This document shows positions 33,739 to 42,768 of a stretch of 63,387 bases of DNA, piece by piece. This DNA comes from Streptomyces sp. SDr-06 (GTDB lineage Bacteria > Actinomycetota > Actinomycetes > Streptomycetales > Streptomycetaceae): NCBI RefSeq assembly GCF_003324565.1, contig NZ_QOLA01000032.1:1-63387 (forward strand), written 5' to 3'. The notes under the pieces were generated by a model. The model searched no databases. It worked only from the letters and a program-made list of their open reading frames with translations, and was not told where the DNA came from. Positions within the stretch are counted from its first letter, which is position 1. Each line of letters starts with the position of its first letter. The translations under genes and the position numbers were made by a program.

Positions 33739-34011
33739 GTGACTCACCAAACGGTTGGACACACACGCTCGGTTGGCCGCGGCCCGCTGGCAGACTGTCC
33801 CGACAGCGCGCTTGTTGACCCGCTGGCCCAACTGACCAGCGCGGGAGTGATCGAGCGCCACCGGACGCCCGGTTGGCCACCACGAGTCCGTTACACACTC
33901 ACGGCGCGCGGACGAGCACTGGAGCCGGTGGTGCGCAGCATGTGGGAATGGGGCACCGCGCAACAGCAGGACACCCGCGGCCAATCGGTAGGCCCCTCGG
34001 ACAGGCCGTAG
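33739..34011 (+). pseudogene. HxlR-family regulator, N-terminally truncated
   Basis: A 90-codon frame from GTG 33739 contains the second half of an HxlR winged helix: LVDPLAQLTSAGVIERHRTP, PPRVRYTLTARGRALEPVVR, then SMWEWGTAQQQ. The first ~50 residues of the family (metal/thiol-sensing Cys, HTH helix 1) are missing; the 5' part reads as unrelated text. Probably a decayed regulator once divergent to the MBL gene. IS256 debris follows immediately. Confidence 0.6.
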
Positions 34012-34633
34012 ACGTTTCTGTTGGGGGTCGCTGTCTGTCGTGCCGGCCTCGTCGACAACCTGGCTGAGGCGTACGACCAGCTCGGAGGCCTGGACAGCAC
34101 AGCCACCGGTGATCACCAGCGGGTACGCGGGCCGCCCGTGCGTTGCTGGGCCAGGTGCCCAAAGTTCGCCCAGCCCTGGGCGGCCACGCTGCTGCGGACC
34201 GTCTTCGAACAGCCCGACGCCGATGCCGTCCAGGCCCCGACGCGGCAGGCCCTGGACGCGCTGGAGGCCAAGTTCCCAAGGCCACATGCCACTTGGATGC
34301 CGTCCAGGGCGATGTGCGGGCGTTCACCGCGCTCCCGCGCGAGAGCTGGCGCCAGATCTGATCGAACAACGCGTAGGAACGGCTGAACGAGGAGATCCGC
34401 CGCCGGACCGACATGGTCGGCATCGTCCGCGGCCGCACTGCGCTCATCCGCTTCGTCGGCGCCGTACTGGCCAGGCAGTACGACACGTGGACTGAAGCCC
34501 GCCGCCAGGACCTGCCCGGTGGGTGGGTGGCGAGCCGGGGCGGTCGATTGTTCGGGGCCGCGGAGCCGAGGAGCCGCGGGCCATGCGCCGTTGCTGCGGC
34601 GGCAACGGGGGCGGGGCTGTCCGGCGGCAGGGG
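34012..34633 (+). mobile_element. IS256-family transposase remnant
   Basis: No intact gene. Between about 34160 and 34525 the plus strand reads, across frames and in-frame stops, as an IS256 transposase C-terminal region: LLRTVFEQPDADAVQ, ALDALEAKFP, HLDAVQGDVRAFTALPRESW, then SNNA...ERLNEEIRRRTDMVGIV and TALIRFVGAVLARQYDTW. At least two stops and one frameshift interrupt it. No terminal repeats were found. Confidence 0.75.
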
Positions 34634-35164
34634 TCAGCGCCAGTGGTTGTTGCTGGTGTGGTCGCCGGCGAGCCAGCGGGCGAGGTCGGCGTGTGCTGTG
34701 GCGCGTCGCTCGGCGTCGATCTTCTCCACGTCGGGGTGGTCGACGGCGAATTCCAGGATGAGCCCGTTGGGGTCGGTGACGTACAGCGAGACACAGAAGC
34801 CGTGGTCGAGTACGTGGGCGTTGGAGTCGGCGTAGTCGGCCGCGTGGACGCGCTTGAGGATGGCTTCCTGGGTCTCCGGCTCGACCTTGAAGGCGATGTG
34901 GCGCAGGGGAGTGAGATTGAGGTCCGTCTTGAACTCCTCCTGGTCCTTGGGGTCGGCGAACTGGAAGAACGCGAGCGCGCTGCCGTCGGCCATGCCGTAG
35001 AGGGCGTGGCTATAGGCGCGTTCGGTCCCGGAGAGCACCTCGCGTTCGGTCCATGTGGCCACCAGGGGCAAGCCGATGACGTCCTCGTAGAAGCGGCGGT
35101 TGGCCTCTTGGTCGTCGGTGATCCATGCGTGGTGGTGAAGGCGGAGCGGCAGGGCCTGGCTCAT
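34634..35164 (-). CDS. VOC-family protein (glyoxalase/extradiol-dioxygenase fold)
   Basis: 176 aa with MSQALPLRLHHHAWITDDQE and YEDVIGLPLVATW (first beta-alpha-beta module), LTPLRHIAFKVEPETQEAIL, and FCVSLYVTDPNGLILEFAVD (second module with the metal Glu). Likely metal-dependent lyase or dioxygenase of unknown substrate. A near-palindrome TTGAACGTTAA lies about 87 bp upstream of its start and could be a MarR-type operator. Confidence 0.88.
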   Translation of the reverse strand: MSQALPLRLHHHAWITDDQEANRRFYEDVIGLPLVATWTEREVLSGTERAYSHALYGMADGSALAFFQFADPKDQEEFKTDLNLTPLRHIAFKVEPETQEAILKRVHAADYADSNAHVLDHGFCVSLYVTDPNGLILEFAVDHPDVEKIDAERRATAHADLARWLAGDHTSNNHWR

Positions 35165-36347
35165 GTGGGGTCATCTCCGTTGATCGGTCGGGGTTTTGAG
35201 CCGGAGACCAGGTGGTCCCCGTTGCTCAATCAGCATGCCCTCTACACAGGTTGAACGTTAAATCAAAGTGAGCCATTGTCTGCGCGCCGGAGCGTCGGCC
35301 TCCATGTGGGTGGGCCCGGACTGATGGGTGCGGCATTGGTGCTGGTCGGGGCGGGTGTACTAGGGGCGTGGCGGCGCCAGGGGGCCCTCCGGGTGGTCCG
35401 ATCGGGGATCTGGGCGGGAGGGTTTCGGTCTGTAGCGGTGGGGCTCTGCCCTGCTTCGATCCTGCGGCTCAGCCGCGAGCGTGGCTGATGTCGGGTCGCC
35501 GTGCGGGTGGCGGCTGAAAATGGTTGAACGTTAATTAGTATTGGGCGGGCCGCCGGTCCGCCAAGCCCGCCAGTGCGCAGGCTGCGTGGACCCGCTGGGG
35601 GTGGTGGCGACCTGCAAGGTGGCCCCGCGCCCGCTCGGCCGGTCTGGGGTTGGGGAGGCCCCCTGCGGGGTGAGGCGCGGAGCCCTCACTGCCCCTCCGC
35701 GTGAGCGGGAGCCCAGCAGTCCCACCCCGGGGCCCTCGACGGGTTTCCCTGCCGCGCCCCTATTGCAGGCCCGGGGCAGATGCACGCCAACCACCCTTCC
35801 AGGTGGGCTAGTTGGCATTCTTGTGCGGCATCGCGGGGGCGGGGGCTCGCCACAGCAAGGCCGTGACCGGTGGCGGGGTCGCGTGGGCGGGAATGTCCGT
35901 CCCACCGCCGATGACGTGACCGCGGCGATCCTGGCCAGCGCCGAGAGCACCCGTGCAGCCCCCATTGCGCTGGGGCGCGACCGCATGAGCTGTCAGCGTT
36001 GGCGGTGCTTGCGCGTCAACTGGGCTGTGCGTGCTGTCTGTTGCCGTGCGGGACTGTCTCCGATGTTCGCCGCTCGGCTGGCTGCTCCGGGCGTACGGTC
36101 ACTCCAGGTGGCAGGCCATGATGCGGTCACCGATGTACTGTCCGGCTGCGGCGGCCCCCTCAGGCGCTGCTTGGCCTGCTGATCGGCGGCGGGGGTTCCG
36201 TATTCCTACGAGGCCGATCTTTCCGACGTACGGCACGCTCCAGCCGAACTGCCCAACCCCGGCGAACCACTGCCCCCTGACCGACCGCGAACCGCAACCC
36301 CGGAGTGCCGAAAGGGACGAGTTCACGAGACGGACAGCGACAGAGGG
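35165..36347. other. 1.18-kb region without a supported gene; paired 13-bp repeat
   Basis: No frame here looks like a real protein. The notable element is GGTTGAACGTTAA, present twice in direct orientation at 35249-35261 and 35522-35534, each within an AT-richer patch. The core TTGAACGTTAA is near-palindromic, as MarR-family operators are. A 70-codon plus frame between them (35276-35488) has no ribosome site and is not called. The second copy may once have served a lost regulator gene. Confidence 0.4.
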
Positions 36348-36728
36348 TCATTCAGAGGCGGACGGCTCGATCTCGCCCGCAAAGACGATGATCTGGTCGA
36401 TGAGGCTCCGCCGCAGATGGACGACGTCCGTTCCCGCCAGGCGGGGGCCTCCGCCCGGCGTGGTGAAGACCCACTGGTACCGGGCCCACTCGTCAGGCAT
36501 GTCCACCGCTGAGCAGCGCACCATCGTGCCGGTCCCCGCCGGGTGGCGCCGGATGTCCAGCACGAACCGCTCGACCGCTGCGATTCCTTCGCTGCGTCCC
36601 AACGGCCCCCAGAAGACCACATCTGAAGTCAGGGCTTGGGAGAGCAGGTCAGTCACATAGCTGTCGTCCGAGGCGTTGAACGCGGAGATGAATGTGTCGA
36701 TCGCGGAGCGTGCCGTCTCTTCCTGCAT
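36348..36728 (-). CDS. SnoaL-like / NTF2-fold protein
   Basis: 126 aa with the NTF2-like pattern: ARSAIDTFISAFNASDDSYV helices, SDVVFWGPLGRSEGIAAVER, then strands YQWVFTTPGGGPRLAGTDVV and DQIIVFAGEIEP. Proteins of this fold act as small hydrolases/cyclases or binding proteins. Neighbours give no hint of substrate. Confidence 0.8.
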   Translation of the reverse strand: MQEETARSAIDTFISAFNASDDSYVTDLLSQALTSDVVFWGPLGRSEGIAAVERFVLDIRRHPAGTGTMVRCSAVDMPDEWARYQWVFTTPGGGPRLAGTDVVHLRRSLIDQIIVFAGEIEPSASE

Positions 36729-36978
36729 GCCTCAGTAATATCAGCCGTCGCGCGTGCGCTCGCCCCCCCCCCGAGCCGCATTCCGATCACGGTGGACCGT
36801 CGAGGCGTTCAAGTGGCGGGCGGGTGGATGACGTCGATACGCCGAGGTAGGGCGCGAGCGTGGCGGCCCCGGCGGTGCCGCCCTCGGGCCGGAGCCTCCT
36901 GAAAGTCGGTGATGTGCAGGCCAACCGCCGGGAGGCCGGGGAAGTCACCGGAGCCCCGATCCGGCGCGCACCGGCTAT

Positions 36979-37446
36979 TCAGCGGCCGAGCTGTCGGTGG
37001 CAGGCGCTCACGACGGACGGGTCGATACCGGTGCCCTGGGCCCAGGAGCAGATGAACCCGGGGTCGTACGCGGGGCGGCTTTGATGGCGGCGGGTCGGCG
37101 GTGGCGAGTGGCGGGTGGTGGTTCGGGGCCGGTCGTCGTGGTGGACAGGCGCCGGTACGGGCTTGGGACGGTCGTGGCGCGGTGGTTGCGATGGCCCTGC
37201 ACCGCTGGCCACACTGCGAGCTGCGGGAGTGCTGGCCGGGCCGTAGGCAGGCGCCAGTGTTTCCCGGGCCGGCGGCTGAGCGGGGTCGGGCCAGAAGGGC
37301 CCGGTGGCCACGGTGGTGAGCTGGCCGCTTTCGGGCACCAGTCCCCCTCCGTGCGGCGCGGTGTGGTGGGCCATCGTGACGCAGCCCGTGGCGAGCAGGA
37401 CGACACCGACCGCGAGCAGCAGGCGAGGCTGGTGTGCGCCGCGCAT
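36979..37446 (-). CDS. proline-rich secreted lipoprotein
   Basis: 155 aa. RLLLAVGVVLLATGC is a lipoprotein signal with lipobox LATGC (Cys about residue 22). The mature part is Pro/Arg/His-rich (RTTTRHSPPPTRRHQSRPAY) and ends with DPGFICSWAQGTGIDPSVVS. Its ATG overlaps the TGA of the upstream gene (37446-37787), so the two are coupled. Function unknown; possibly cell-wall associated. Confidence 0.65.
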   Translation of the reverse strand: MRGAHQPRLLLAVGVVLLATGCVTMAHHTAPHGGGLVPESGQLTTVATGPFWPDPAQPPARETLAPAYGPASTPAARSVASGAGPSQPPRHDRPKPVPAPVHHDDRPRTTTRHSPPPTRRHQSRPAYDPGFICSWAQGTGIDPSVVSACHRQLGR

Positions 37447-37787
37447 CAGCGGCCGGTACGGGCGAGTTGTTCCTTGGCGGGGGAGATCAGGTCGCGGCTC
37501 ACCGAGCCGCCCATCCCGCAGCCTTGCATCGTGACGTGCGCCCACGCCGCCTCGCGGGTGTAGCCGTGGAAGCGGCACTGCGGGGCGCGGTAGCCGATCC
37601 TGGCCTTCGCCGCCGCCTTCGACGGCTGCTCGCGGATGACGGCAGTATCCGTATTGATCCCGCAGGGCTCCTCACCAGCGGCCGCCGCCCGCCCCACCGG
37701 CCTGACCGCCACAGCGGCCCACACCCCGACGATCCCCGCACCCAACTTGGCAGCTCCGCGCACCGGCACCCCTGGAAGATCGCACAT
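37446..37787 (-). CDS. secreted SH3-like small protein
   Basis: 113 aa from ATG 37787; an in-frame ATG at 37871 would add 28 residues. The N-terminus LGAGIVGVWAAVAVRPVGRA looks like a signal/anchor. The mature part GINTDTAVIREQPSKAAAKA followed by KARIGYRAPQCRFHGYTREA resembles bacterial SH3 domains that bind cell wall. Four cysteines. Coupled to the downstream lipoprotein by a TGATG overlap. Confidence 0.6.
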   Translation of the reverse strand: MCDLPGVPVRGAAKLGAGIVGVWAAVAVRPVGRAAAAGEEPCGINTDTAVIREQPSKAAAKARIGYRAPQCRFHGYTREAAWAHVTMQGCGMGGSVSRDLISPAKEQLARTGR

Positions 37788-38135
37788 GTGGAGAGACCTT
37801 CGTAGCGAGGTCGCGGGGGCAAAGTCGAGCCGATCAGCGGGCTGTTCATCCCTGGGGGTGGAAGTTGTCATCACACCAGGTCGGGCCGTGGGAGGTTCGG
37901 CTCCTGGGTGATATGACCCCTGCCGCCTGGCTCGCAGACGTCCTGCGAGCCGGGTGACTCTCATTCCCGGCGTCCGGCGTCCGGCATCTGAGCGCCGCCG
38001 AGGAACGTGCCGGATGCGGCTGCCCCGCACGGCACATTGACCTTCCCGGCGCGCCCCACCGCACCAACTCCCGCCGTTTCTGGGGTTACACCTCGCTCTC
38101 GGCGTGCGGGGTCATGGGTGAGCTAACCTGCCCGT

Positions 38136-38765
38136 ATGCGCGGACAGTTCACCGGCTGGCCGGAGCAGGCCATGGACGTACTCTGGCAGCTCCAGGGCGA
38201 GCCGACTCACGAGACCCGCGAGCGCTACCGCGCGGACCGCGAACGCCTGGTCCGGCAGCCGATGATCGCCCTGCTCAATGACGTCGCGGACACCGACCCC
38301 CGTTATGAGGACTTCTCCGTCTGGCACTACCGCACCAACGCGTGGTGGTGGCAGCACCAGAGTGCTGTGATCAGACTCGGCCGCAAGATCGAGATCGCCC
38401 TCCGGTTCTCCCTGGACGGCCTGCACATCCAGGGCGCCTGGTGGTACCCCGATCCCGGTCAGGTGGACATGTTCCGCAAAGCCGTGGCAGGCGAAGGCGG
38501 CCGTGAACTGGCCGCCATCGTCGAGGGCGTACGCAAGAAGGGCTACGAGATCTCCGGGGACGTGATGAAACGCCCCCCGCGCGGATATCCGGTGGACCAC
38601 CCCCGTACGGACCTGCTGCGCCACCGTTCGCTGATCGCCGCCCGACCGCTCGGCTGCGAGCAGTGGCTGCACACCCCCGAAGCGGTCGACCGGGTCCTTG
38701 CGGCCGCCGCCGACCTGGACGCCCTGCTGATGTGGCTGGTCCGCCACGTGAAGCGCGCCGCCTGA
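38136..38765 (+). CDS. DUF2461 family protein
   Basis: 209 aa with FTGWPEQAMDVLWQLQGEPT at the start, LNDVADTDPRYEDFSVWHYR and DVMKRPPRGYPVDHPRTDLL, the last being the most conserved DUF2461 stretch. Cytoplasmic, function unknown. Single gene with no obvious partner. Confidence 0.85.
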   Translation: MRGQFTGWPEQAMDVLWQLQGEPTHETRERYRADRERLVRQPMIALLNDVADTDPRYEDFSVWHYRTNAWWWQHQSAVIRLGRKIEIALRFSLDGLHIQGAWWYPDPGQVDMFRKAVAGEGGRELAAIVEGVRKKGYEISGDVMKRPPRGYPVDHPRTDLLRHRSLIAARPLGCEQWLHTPEAVDRVLAAAADLDALLMWLVRHVKRAA

Positions 38766-38914
38766 CCCGTCCGCAGCTGGTCGCCGTCTCGGCGGTCCGC
38801 AACCGGGCCAAGGGTGACGAACCGGCTACCGCCCACCCGTCACGCCGTCGGGCGGCGGGTCCTGGTCACAGGTGTTGCGTGCCCGGTCGCCGACGACTCC
38901 ACGATCAACCGGGC

Positions 38915-39454
38915 TCAGTCTCTACGCCACATCGCGGTGGTCGCGCTGCTTGTCTTCATGACCAGCTCATCCGGCTGGTCGTGCGGGGCCGGCCACAGTT
39001 GGACGAGGTACGTCTCGACGGGCAGGTGTTCGTCGCGTGCTTCGCCGGCGTCCCGGTTGGTGGCGGCGACCAGCAGGGCGTAACGCCCGGCCGGGAGCTC
39101 GGCTCCGAGCGGCAACTCGGCGGCCGGACAGGCGTCTTCCCCGAGCAGCGACGCCGGTCCACCTGGCCAGTCGATGGTGATCACCGCCATGTCCTGCCAG
39201 CCGCCCGGGTCCGAGGGCGGCTCGGCGGGCCACGTCTGGGCGGTGATGTGAACGGCGTCGGCGTAGACGCCCGTGGCGATCACGGCGACCGTGCCCTCCT
39301 CGAAGGGCCGTCTCTCGGCCGGGGTGCCGACGAGCCCGTTGCGGGGCAGGTCCAGACAGCCGGGCGGCGCTCCGGCCGTGGCGAGGGTGAAGCGGTTGTA
39401 CTCCACGATGAGCAGGCCGGTGGTGCTCGTCGTGGGCAGGGCGGGACGAGTCAT
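38915..39454 (-). CDS. putative partner of the secreted nuclease (module 2)
   Basis: 179 aa from ATG 39454. Acidic, no signal peptide: TGLLIVEYNRFTLATAG, GTVAVIATGVYADAVHITAQ, PAGRYALLVAATNRDAGEAR, then DEHLPVETYLVQLWPAPHDQ near the C-terminus. It sits 93 bp downstream of the nuclease gene, mirroring 28932-29486, with which it shares the DEH spacing and the QLW-x-AP motif. Candidate immunity or accessory protein. Confidence 0.6.
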   Translation of the reverse strand: MTRPALPTTSTTGLLIVEYNRFTLATAGAPPGCLDLPRNGLVGTPAERRPFEEGTVAVIATGVYADAVHITAQTWPAEPPSDPGGWQDMAVITIDWPGGPASLLGEDACPAAELPLGAELPAGRYALLVAATNRDAGEARDEHLPVETYLVQLWPAPHDQPDELVMKTSSATTAMWRRD

Positions 39455-39547
39455 CGAACACGCCGTTCGTGATGCGGTGAGAAGGAGATCGCCGCCCCGG
39501 CCGGTCAGTTGACTCGTCCGGGGCGGCGGGCCTGTCACCGAACCGTA

Positions 39548-41137
39548 CTACTGGACCCAAACCCGGAAGGGGTCGTTGTCCAGGACCCGGTTGGTCTTGT
39601 AGAAGCCGCCCAGGAACGCCCCTTGGTGGCTGTTGTCCGTGGCCGGGAGCATGCACGATGACCAGCCCTGCGGGCCGGTGACCCCGGTCGGCACTCCCCA
39701 GGCGGCGTCCATCTCGCACCACTCGTCCCCGGTCGGTGTCTTCTGGGTCGGCGGTGCGAACGAGCGTGCCGTTCCCTGCGGGGTGGCCGACGCAGCCCCT
39801 TCGTACGTGGACCGCATCGGGTATTCGTCACACTGCTTGTTCGCGGGCCGTACCCACGTCGGCGCCGCCGGGCAGGCCCGGTCGCCGTTGGCCCGCTTCT
39901 TGGCCGAGTCGGTCAAGCGGTGCAGAGGGTCGCCGGAGGGGTACTTGCCGGGCAGCCCGGAGTTCTGCGCCGCTTCCACGTGCCAGCCGACCGTCGGGTA
40001 CAGGCCATTTTTGTAGATGATCCACGTCGGTGTGTACACCGGCACCGCGCATCCGGCACCGAGCAGTGCGTTCGGTGACAGGCCGGGGGTGTAGTCACCC
40101 ATGTCGTTGCCGTCGGTGGAGAAGGCGTTGTCGCAGCGTGCCTGCGGCGGTGGCGGCACGGTGACCGTCTCGGACGGTTCGAAACCGGCGGCGGTGACGA
40201 AGTAGTTCCAGGTGGGAGCCAGATGCGTGATCGCTCCGAACTCGTCGTGCGTCGGCTCCCAGTACGACTCCCCGTCGTTGTTCTGGTCCCGCTTGTAGTT
40301 TCCGGGCTTGAGCCCGGAGTCGGAGATCGGTTTGCAGTCGCCTGAACAAGTGGCCCAGCCGTGAATCTGCTGGAGTCCCCAGAAGTCCAGTGTCCCGGCT
40401 CGCTCGGCGAAGTACTTGGTGATACGGATCTGGTTGGCGAGGTCGTCGATGTCGCCGCTCATGTAGGCAAACGAAGTCTCCAGGTGTTTCGCGGTACCGA
40501 CGTCGATGGGTTCACCATTGACGATCTCGAAGTACCCGACGGTGACATCGCGGATCTGGCATTCGTCCGACCGCGTGTACCACCAACCGTTGAAGGCGTG
40601 GTCGTAGCACCACGACGGCAGCTGGACGTAGTCCTTGGGTGTCACGTCCTTGGGCGTGACCTCCTTGGGCGTGACGGCGGACGGCCGCACGCTCTTCAGG
40701 GCCGCCAACCGCTGAGCGTCCGTGCTCTCCGGGACGGAACGCGCCGTGCGGATCGCCGCGTCGCGTGCGGCCAGACTGGCCGTGGTGCCGGGGGCGTTGA
40801 TCCTCGTACAGGTGACGACAGTCTTTCCGGCCAGCCCACCCGGTGCGGACGCCGGCAGCGGCTTGGCCTTCTTGCCCTTGGCTTTGAGGGACGCCGGCGA
40901 ACAGGTGTCCGCGGTGATCTCTTGTCCTCTGAACAGCTGCGGCGGCGTCTTGGCAGCCGGGGTGACGGGTGGCACGCCCGGGGCCGCCGCCGGGTTCGCG
41001 GGTGGCGCGCCGGTCGTCGCCAGCGCCGCGCCGGGGGAACCGAACAGCGCCATTGCGCTCAGTGCGGCCAGCAGGCCCAGTTTGAGCCGATGCCGCCCGG
41101 ATGGTTGTGCCCAGGTCGTTCGTACCTGCAGTCTCAC
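39548..41137 (-). CDS. secreted NucA/NucB-type nuclease, long form (module 2)
   Basis: 529 aa. Signal peptide RLKLGLLAALSAMALFGSPG, then a Pro/Ala linker, a Cys-containing region and a short tandem repeat of TPK-E/D-V (AVTPKEVTPKDVTPKDYVQ). The C-terminal domain has the nuclease signature NKQCDEYPMRSTYEGAASAT, DNSHQGAFLGGFYKTNRVLD and DPFRVWVQ, parallel to the shorter nuclease at 29566-30627. It is about 175 residues longer in the N-terminal part, with text DIDDLANQIRITKYFAERAG suggesting an extra binding domain. Confidence 0.83.
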   Translation of the reverse strand: MRLQVRTTWAQPSGRHRLKLGLLAALSAMALFGSPGAALATTGAPPANPAAAPGVPPVTPAAKTPPQLFRGQEITADTCSPASLKAKGKKAKPLPASAPGGLAGKTVVTCTRINAPGTTASLAARDAAIRTARSVPESTDAQRLAALKSVRPSAVTPKEVTPKDVTPKDYVQLPSWCYDHAFNGWWYTRSDECQIRDVTVGYFEIVNGEPIDVGTAKHLETSFAYMSGDIDDLANQIRITKYFAERAGTLDFWGLQQIHGWATCSGDCKPISDSGLKPGNYKRDQNNDGESYWEPTHDEFGAITHLAPTWNYFVTAAGFEPSETVTVPPPPQARCDNAFSTDGNDMGDYTPGLSPNALLGAGCAVPVYTPTWIIYKNGLYPTVGWHVEAAQNSGLPGKYPSGDPLHRLTDSAKKRANGDRACPAAPTWVRPANKQCDEYPMRSTYEGAASATPQGTARSFAPPTQKTPTGDEWCEMDAAWGVPTGVTGPQGWSSCMLPATDNSHQGAFLGGFYKTNRVLDNDPFRVWVQ

Positions 41138-41456
41138 GTTCTCCCCCTCGACGGAAGGTGGAACGAGATCCGCGACAAGTACGCAGGGTAACGGGACTTA
41201 TGCGTGGTTCCTCTGGAGTGCCCCCGACTTTCTTCCCCCGCAGGCCGCGTCTCTTCCCTTACGGACGACAACCCTGCCCACGGCTCACAGGAACCATCAA
41301 GCCGGATTTCAGGAATGGCCGGATGCGTTCACGGCATGCCGACGAGCCGCTCCGGCGCGGTACCCGCGGCCGTGCTCCGGGAGCGATTTCCGATCACGCG
41401 CGGGCGGAATGCGAGTGGTGCCGGGGCTGACAGCGGCGCGTTGCACCGCAGTGGTT
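41138..41456. other. 319-bp gap
   Basis: Contains the upstream region of nuclease 2 and the downstream region of tsaD. No gene, repeat or clear hairpin seen. Confidence 0.4.
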
Positions 41457-42527
41457 TCAGGCGGCCCGGGCCGCGGGAGTCGGCAGGGGTGCCAGGCACG
41501 CGTACTCCAGTGGCGCCGACGGGTCGACCGACACGTTCAGTGGGGCGGGTTCGGCGCCCGAGCGGACCAAGAGCTCGCCGACCGCGGCGATCATCGCGCC
41601 GTTGTCGGTGCACAGCGTCATCGGTGGCACCCGCAGCTCGATCCCCGCCGCTCGGCAGCGCTGCTCGGCCAGCGCCCGCACCCGCGAGTTGGCCGCCACG
41701 CCGCCGACCACGATCAGCGTCCGAACACCGTGGTCGCGGCAGGCCCGCACCGCCTTGCGTGTCAGCACGTCCGCCACGGCCTCCTGGAGCGCGGCCGCGC
41801 CGTCCGCGGCCGACGGCTCCTGACCGCGCAGCCGGTGCTGCTCGACCCAGCGGGCGGCGGCCGTCTTGAGCCCGGAGAAGGAGAACGCGTACGGGTCGTC
41901 GCCCGCCTTGGTCAGCGGGCGCGGGAACCTGACCGCGTCCGGGTTCCCTGTCTGCGCCGCGCGGTCGATGGCGGGTCCGCCCGGGTAGGGCAGACCGAGG
42001 ATCCGGGCGACCTTGTCGAAGCACTCGCCGGCCGCGTCGTCGAGCGTGTCGCCCAGGTGCGCGATCGGCTCGCGCACCAGATCGCGGACCAGGAGCAGAG
42101 AGGTGTGGCCGCCCGAGACGATCAGGACGACGCACGGCACGGGCAGCGGTCCGTGCTCCAGCGTGTCGGCTGCGACGTGTCCGGCCAGGTGGTGGACGCC
42201 GTACAACGGGACCCCGGCCGTGTACGCGAGGGCCTTCGCACCGGCGAGGCCGACCTGGAGGGCACCCGACAGACCGGGCCCGGTGGTGACGGCCACGGCA
42301 TCAATCCGACCGAGCCGCATACCGGCCTCGGCCAGGGCCTGTCGCACGACCGGCGTGAACGCCTGGAGGTGAGCCCGGGCAGCGACCTCGGGCACGACGC
42401 CGCCGAAGCGCGCGTGCTCGTCCATGCTCGACGCCACCACGTGGGCCAGCAGCTTTCCGTCCTGAACGATACCCGCGCCCGTCTCGTCGCACGACGACTC
42501 GATCCCCAGCACCACCGGACCACCCAC
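41457..42527 (-). CDS. tsaD: tRNA N6-threonylcarbamoyladenosine transferase TsaD (isolated copy)
   Basis: 356 aa, full length. VVLGIESSCDETGAGIV at the start, SSMDEHARFGGVVPEVAARA, iron-binding HxxxH in YGVHHLAGHVAADT (about 112), VSGGHTSLLL, GECFDKVARILGLPYPGGPA and the C-terminal CTDNGAMIA. It transfers the threonylcarbamoyl group to A37 of ANN-decoding tRNAs. GTG 42527 follows AGGAGG. Streptomyces normally carry tsaD beside tsaE-tsaB-rimI and groES; none of these is here, so this is probably a second copy. A 5' leader palindrome may regulate it. Confidence 0.93.
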   Translation of the reverse strand: MGGPVVLGIESSCDETGAGIVQDGKLLAHVVASSMDEHARFGGVVPEVAARAHLQAFTPVVRQALAEAGMRLGRIDAVAVTTGPGLSGALQVGLAGAKALAYTAGVPLYGVHHLAGHVAADTLEHGPLPVPCVVLIVSGGHTSLLLVRDLVREPIAHLGDTLDDAAGECFDKVARILGLPYPGGPAIDRAAQTGNPDAVRFPRPLTKAGDDPYAFSFSGLKTAAARWVEQHRLRGQEPSAADGAAALQEAVADVLTRKAVRACRDHGVRTLIVVGGVAANSRVRALAEQRCRAAGIELRVPPMTLCTDNGAMIAAVGELLVRSGAEPAPLNVSVDPSAPLEYACLAPLPTPAARAA

Positions 42528-42537
42528 GGCAACCTCC

Positions 42538-42575
42538 TACTGCACTTATTCTGTAGTTGCAATATATGTGCAGTA
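42538..42575 (-). promoter_or_regulatory. inverted repeat in the tsaD leader
   Basis: Arms TACTGCAC (42538-42545) and GTGCAGTA (42568-42575) flank an AT-rich 22-bp centre containing TTGCAATATAT. The inner arm ends immediately before the AGGAGG of tsaD, so it could be an operator or an RNA hairpin that hides the ribosome site. Confidence 0.55.
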
Positions 42576-42768
42576 AGGGAGTCGGGCCGCCTCCCGGCTC
42601 GCGTGGCAGGCCTGCTTCGACGGCGATCTGGAAGGCGGGGGTTCCTTCCAGCGCATCGTCCAGCGGCGTCGGACCGTGCCGGTCGGGGCCAGGCCAACCC
42701 GCGCCATGTGAGCCACCACGCTCCGGCCAAGACGAGGCTGCGACGGCGGGGCAAGCGCGGGAACCTTG

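Noticed and set aside
35531..35986. Arg/Pro-rich frames on both strands in the gene-poor segment
   Set aside because: Composition typical of non-coding high-GC DNA; no start signal or family.
42546..42768. Possible small regulator gene upstream of tsaD
   Set aside because: Only a short fragment (LDDALEGTPAFQIAVEAGLP) in one frame without a start; at best a remnant.
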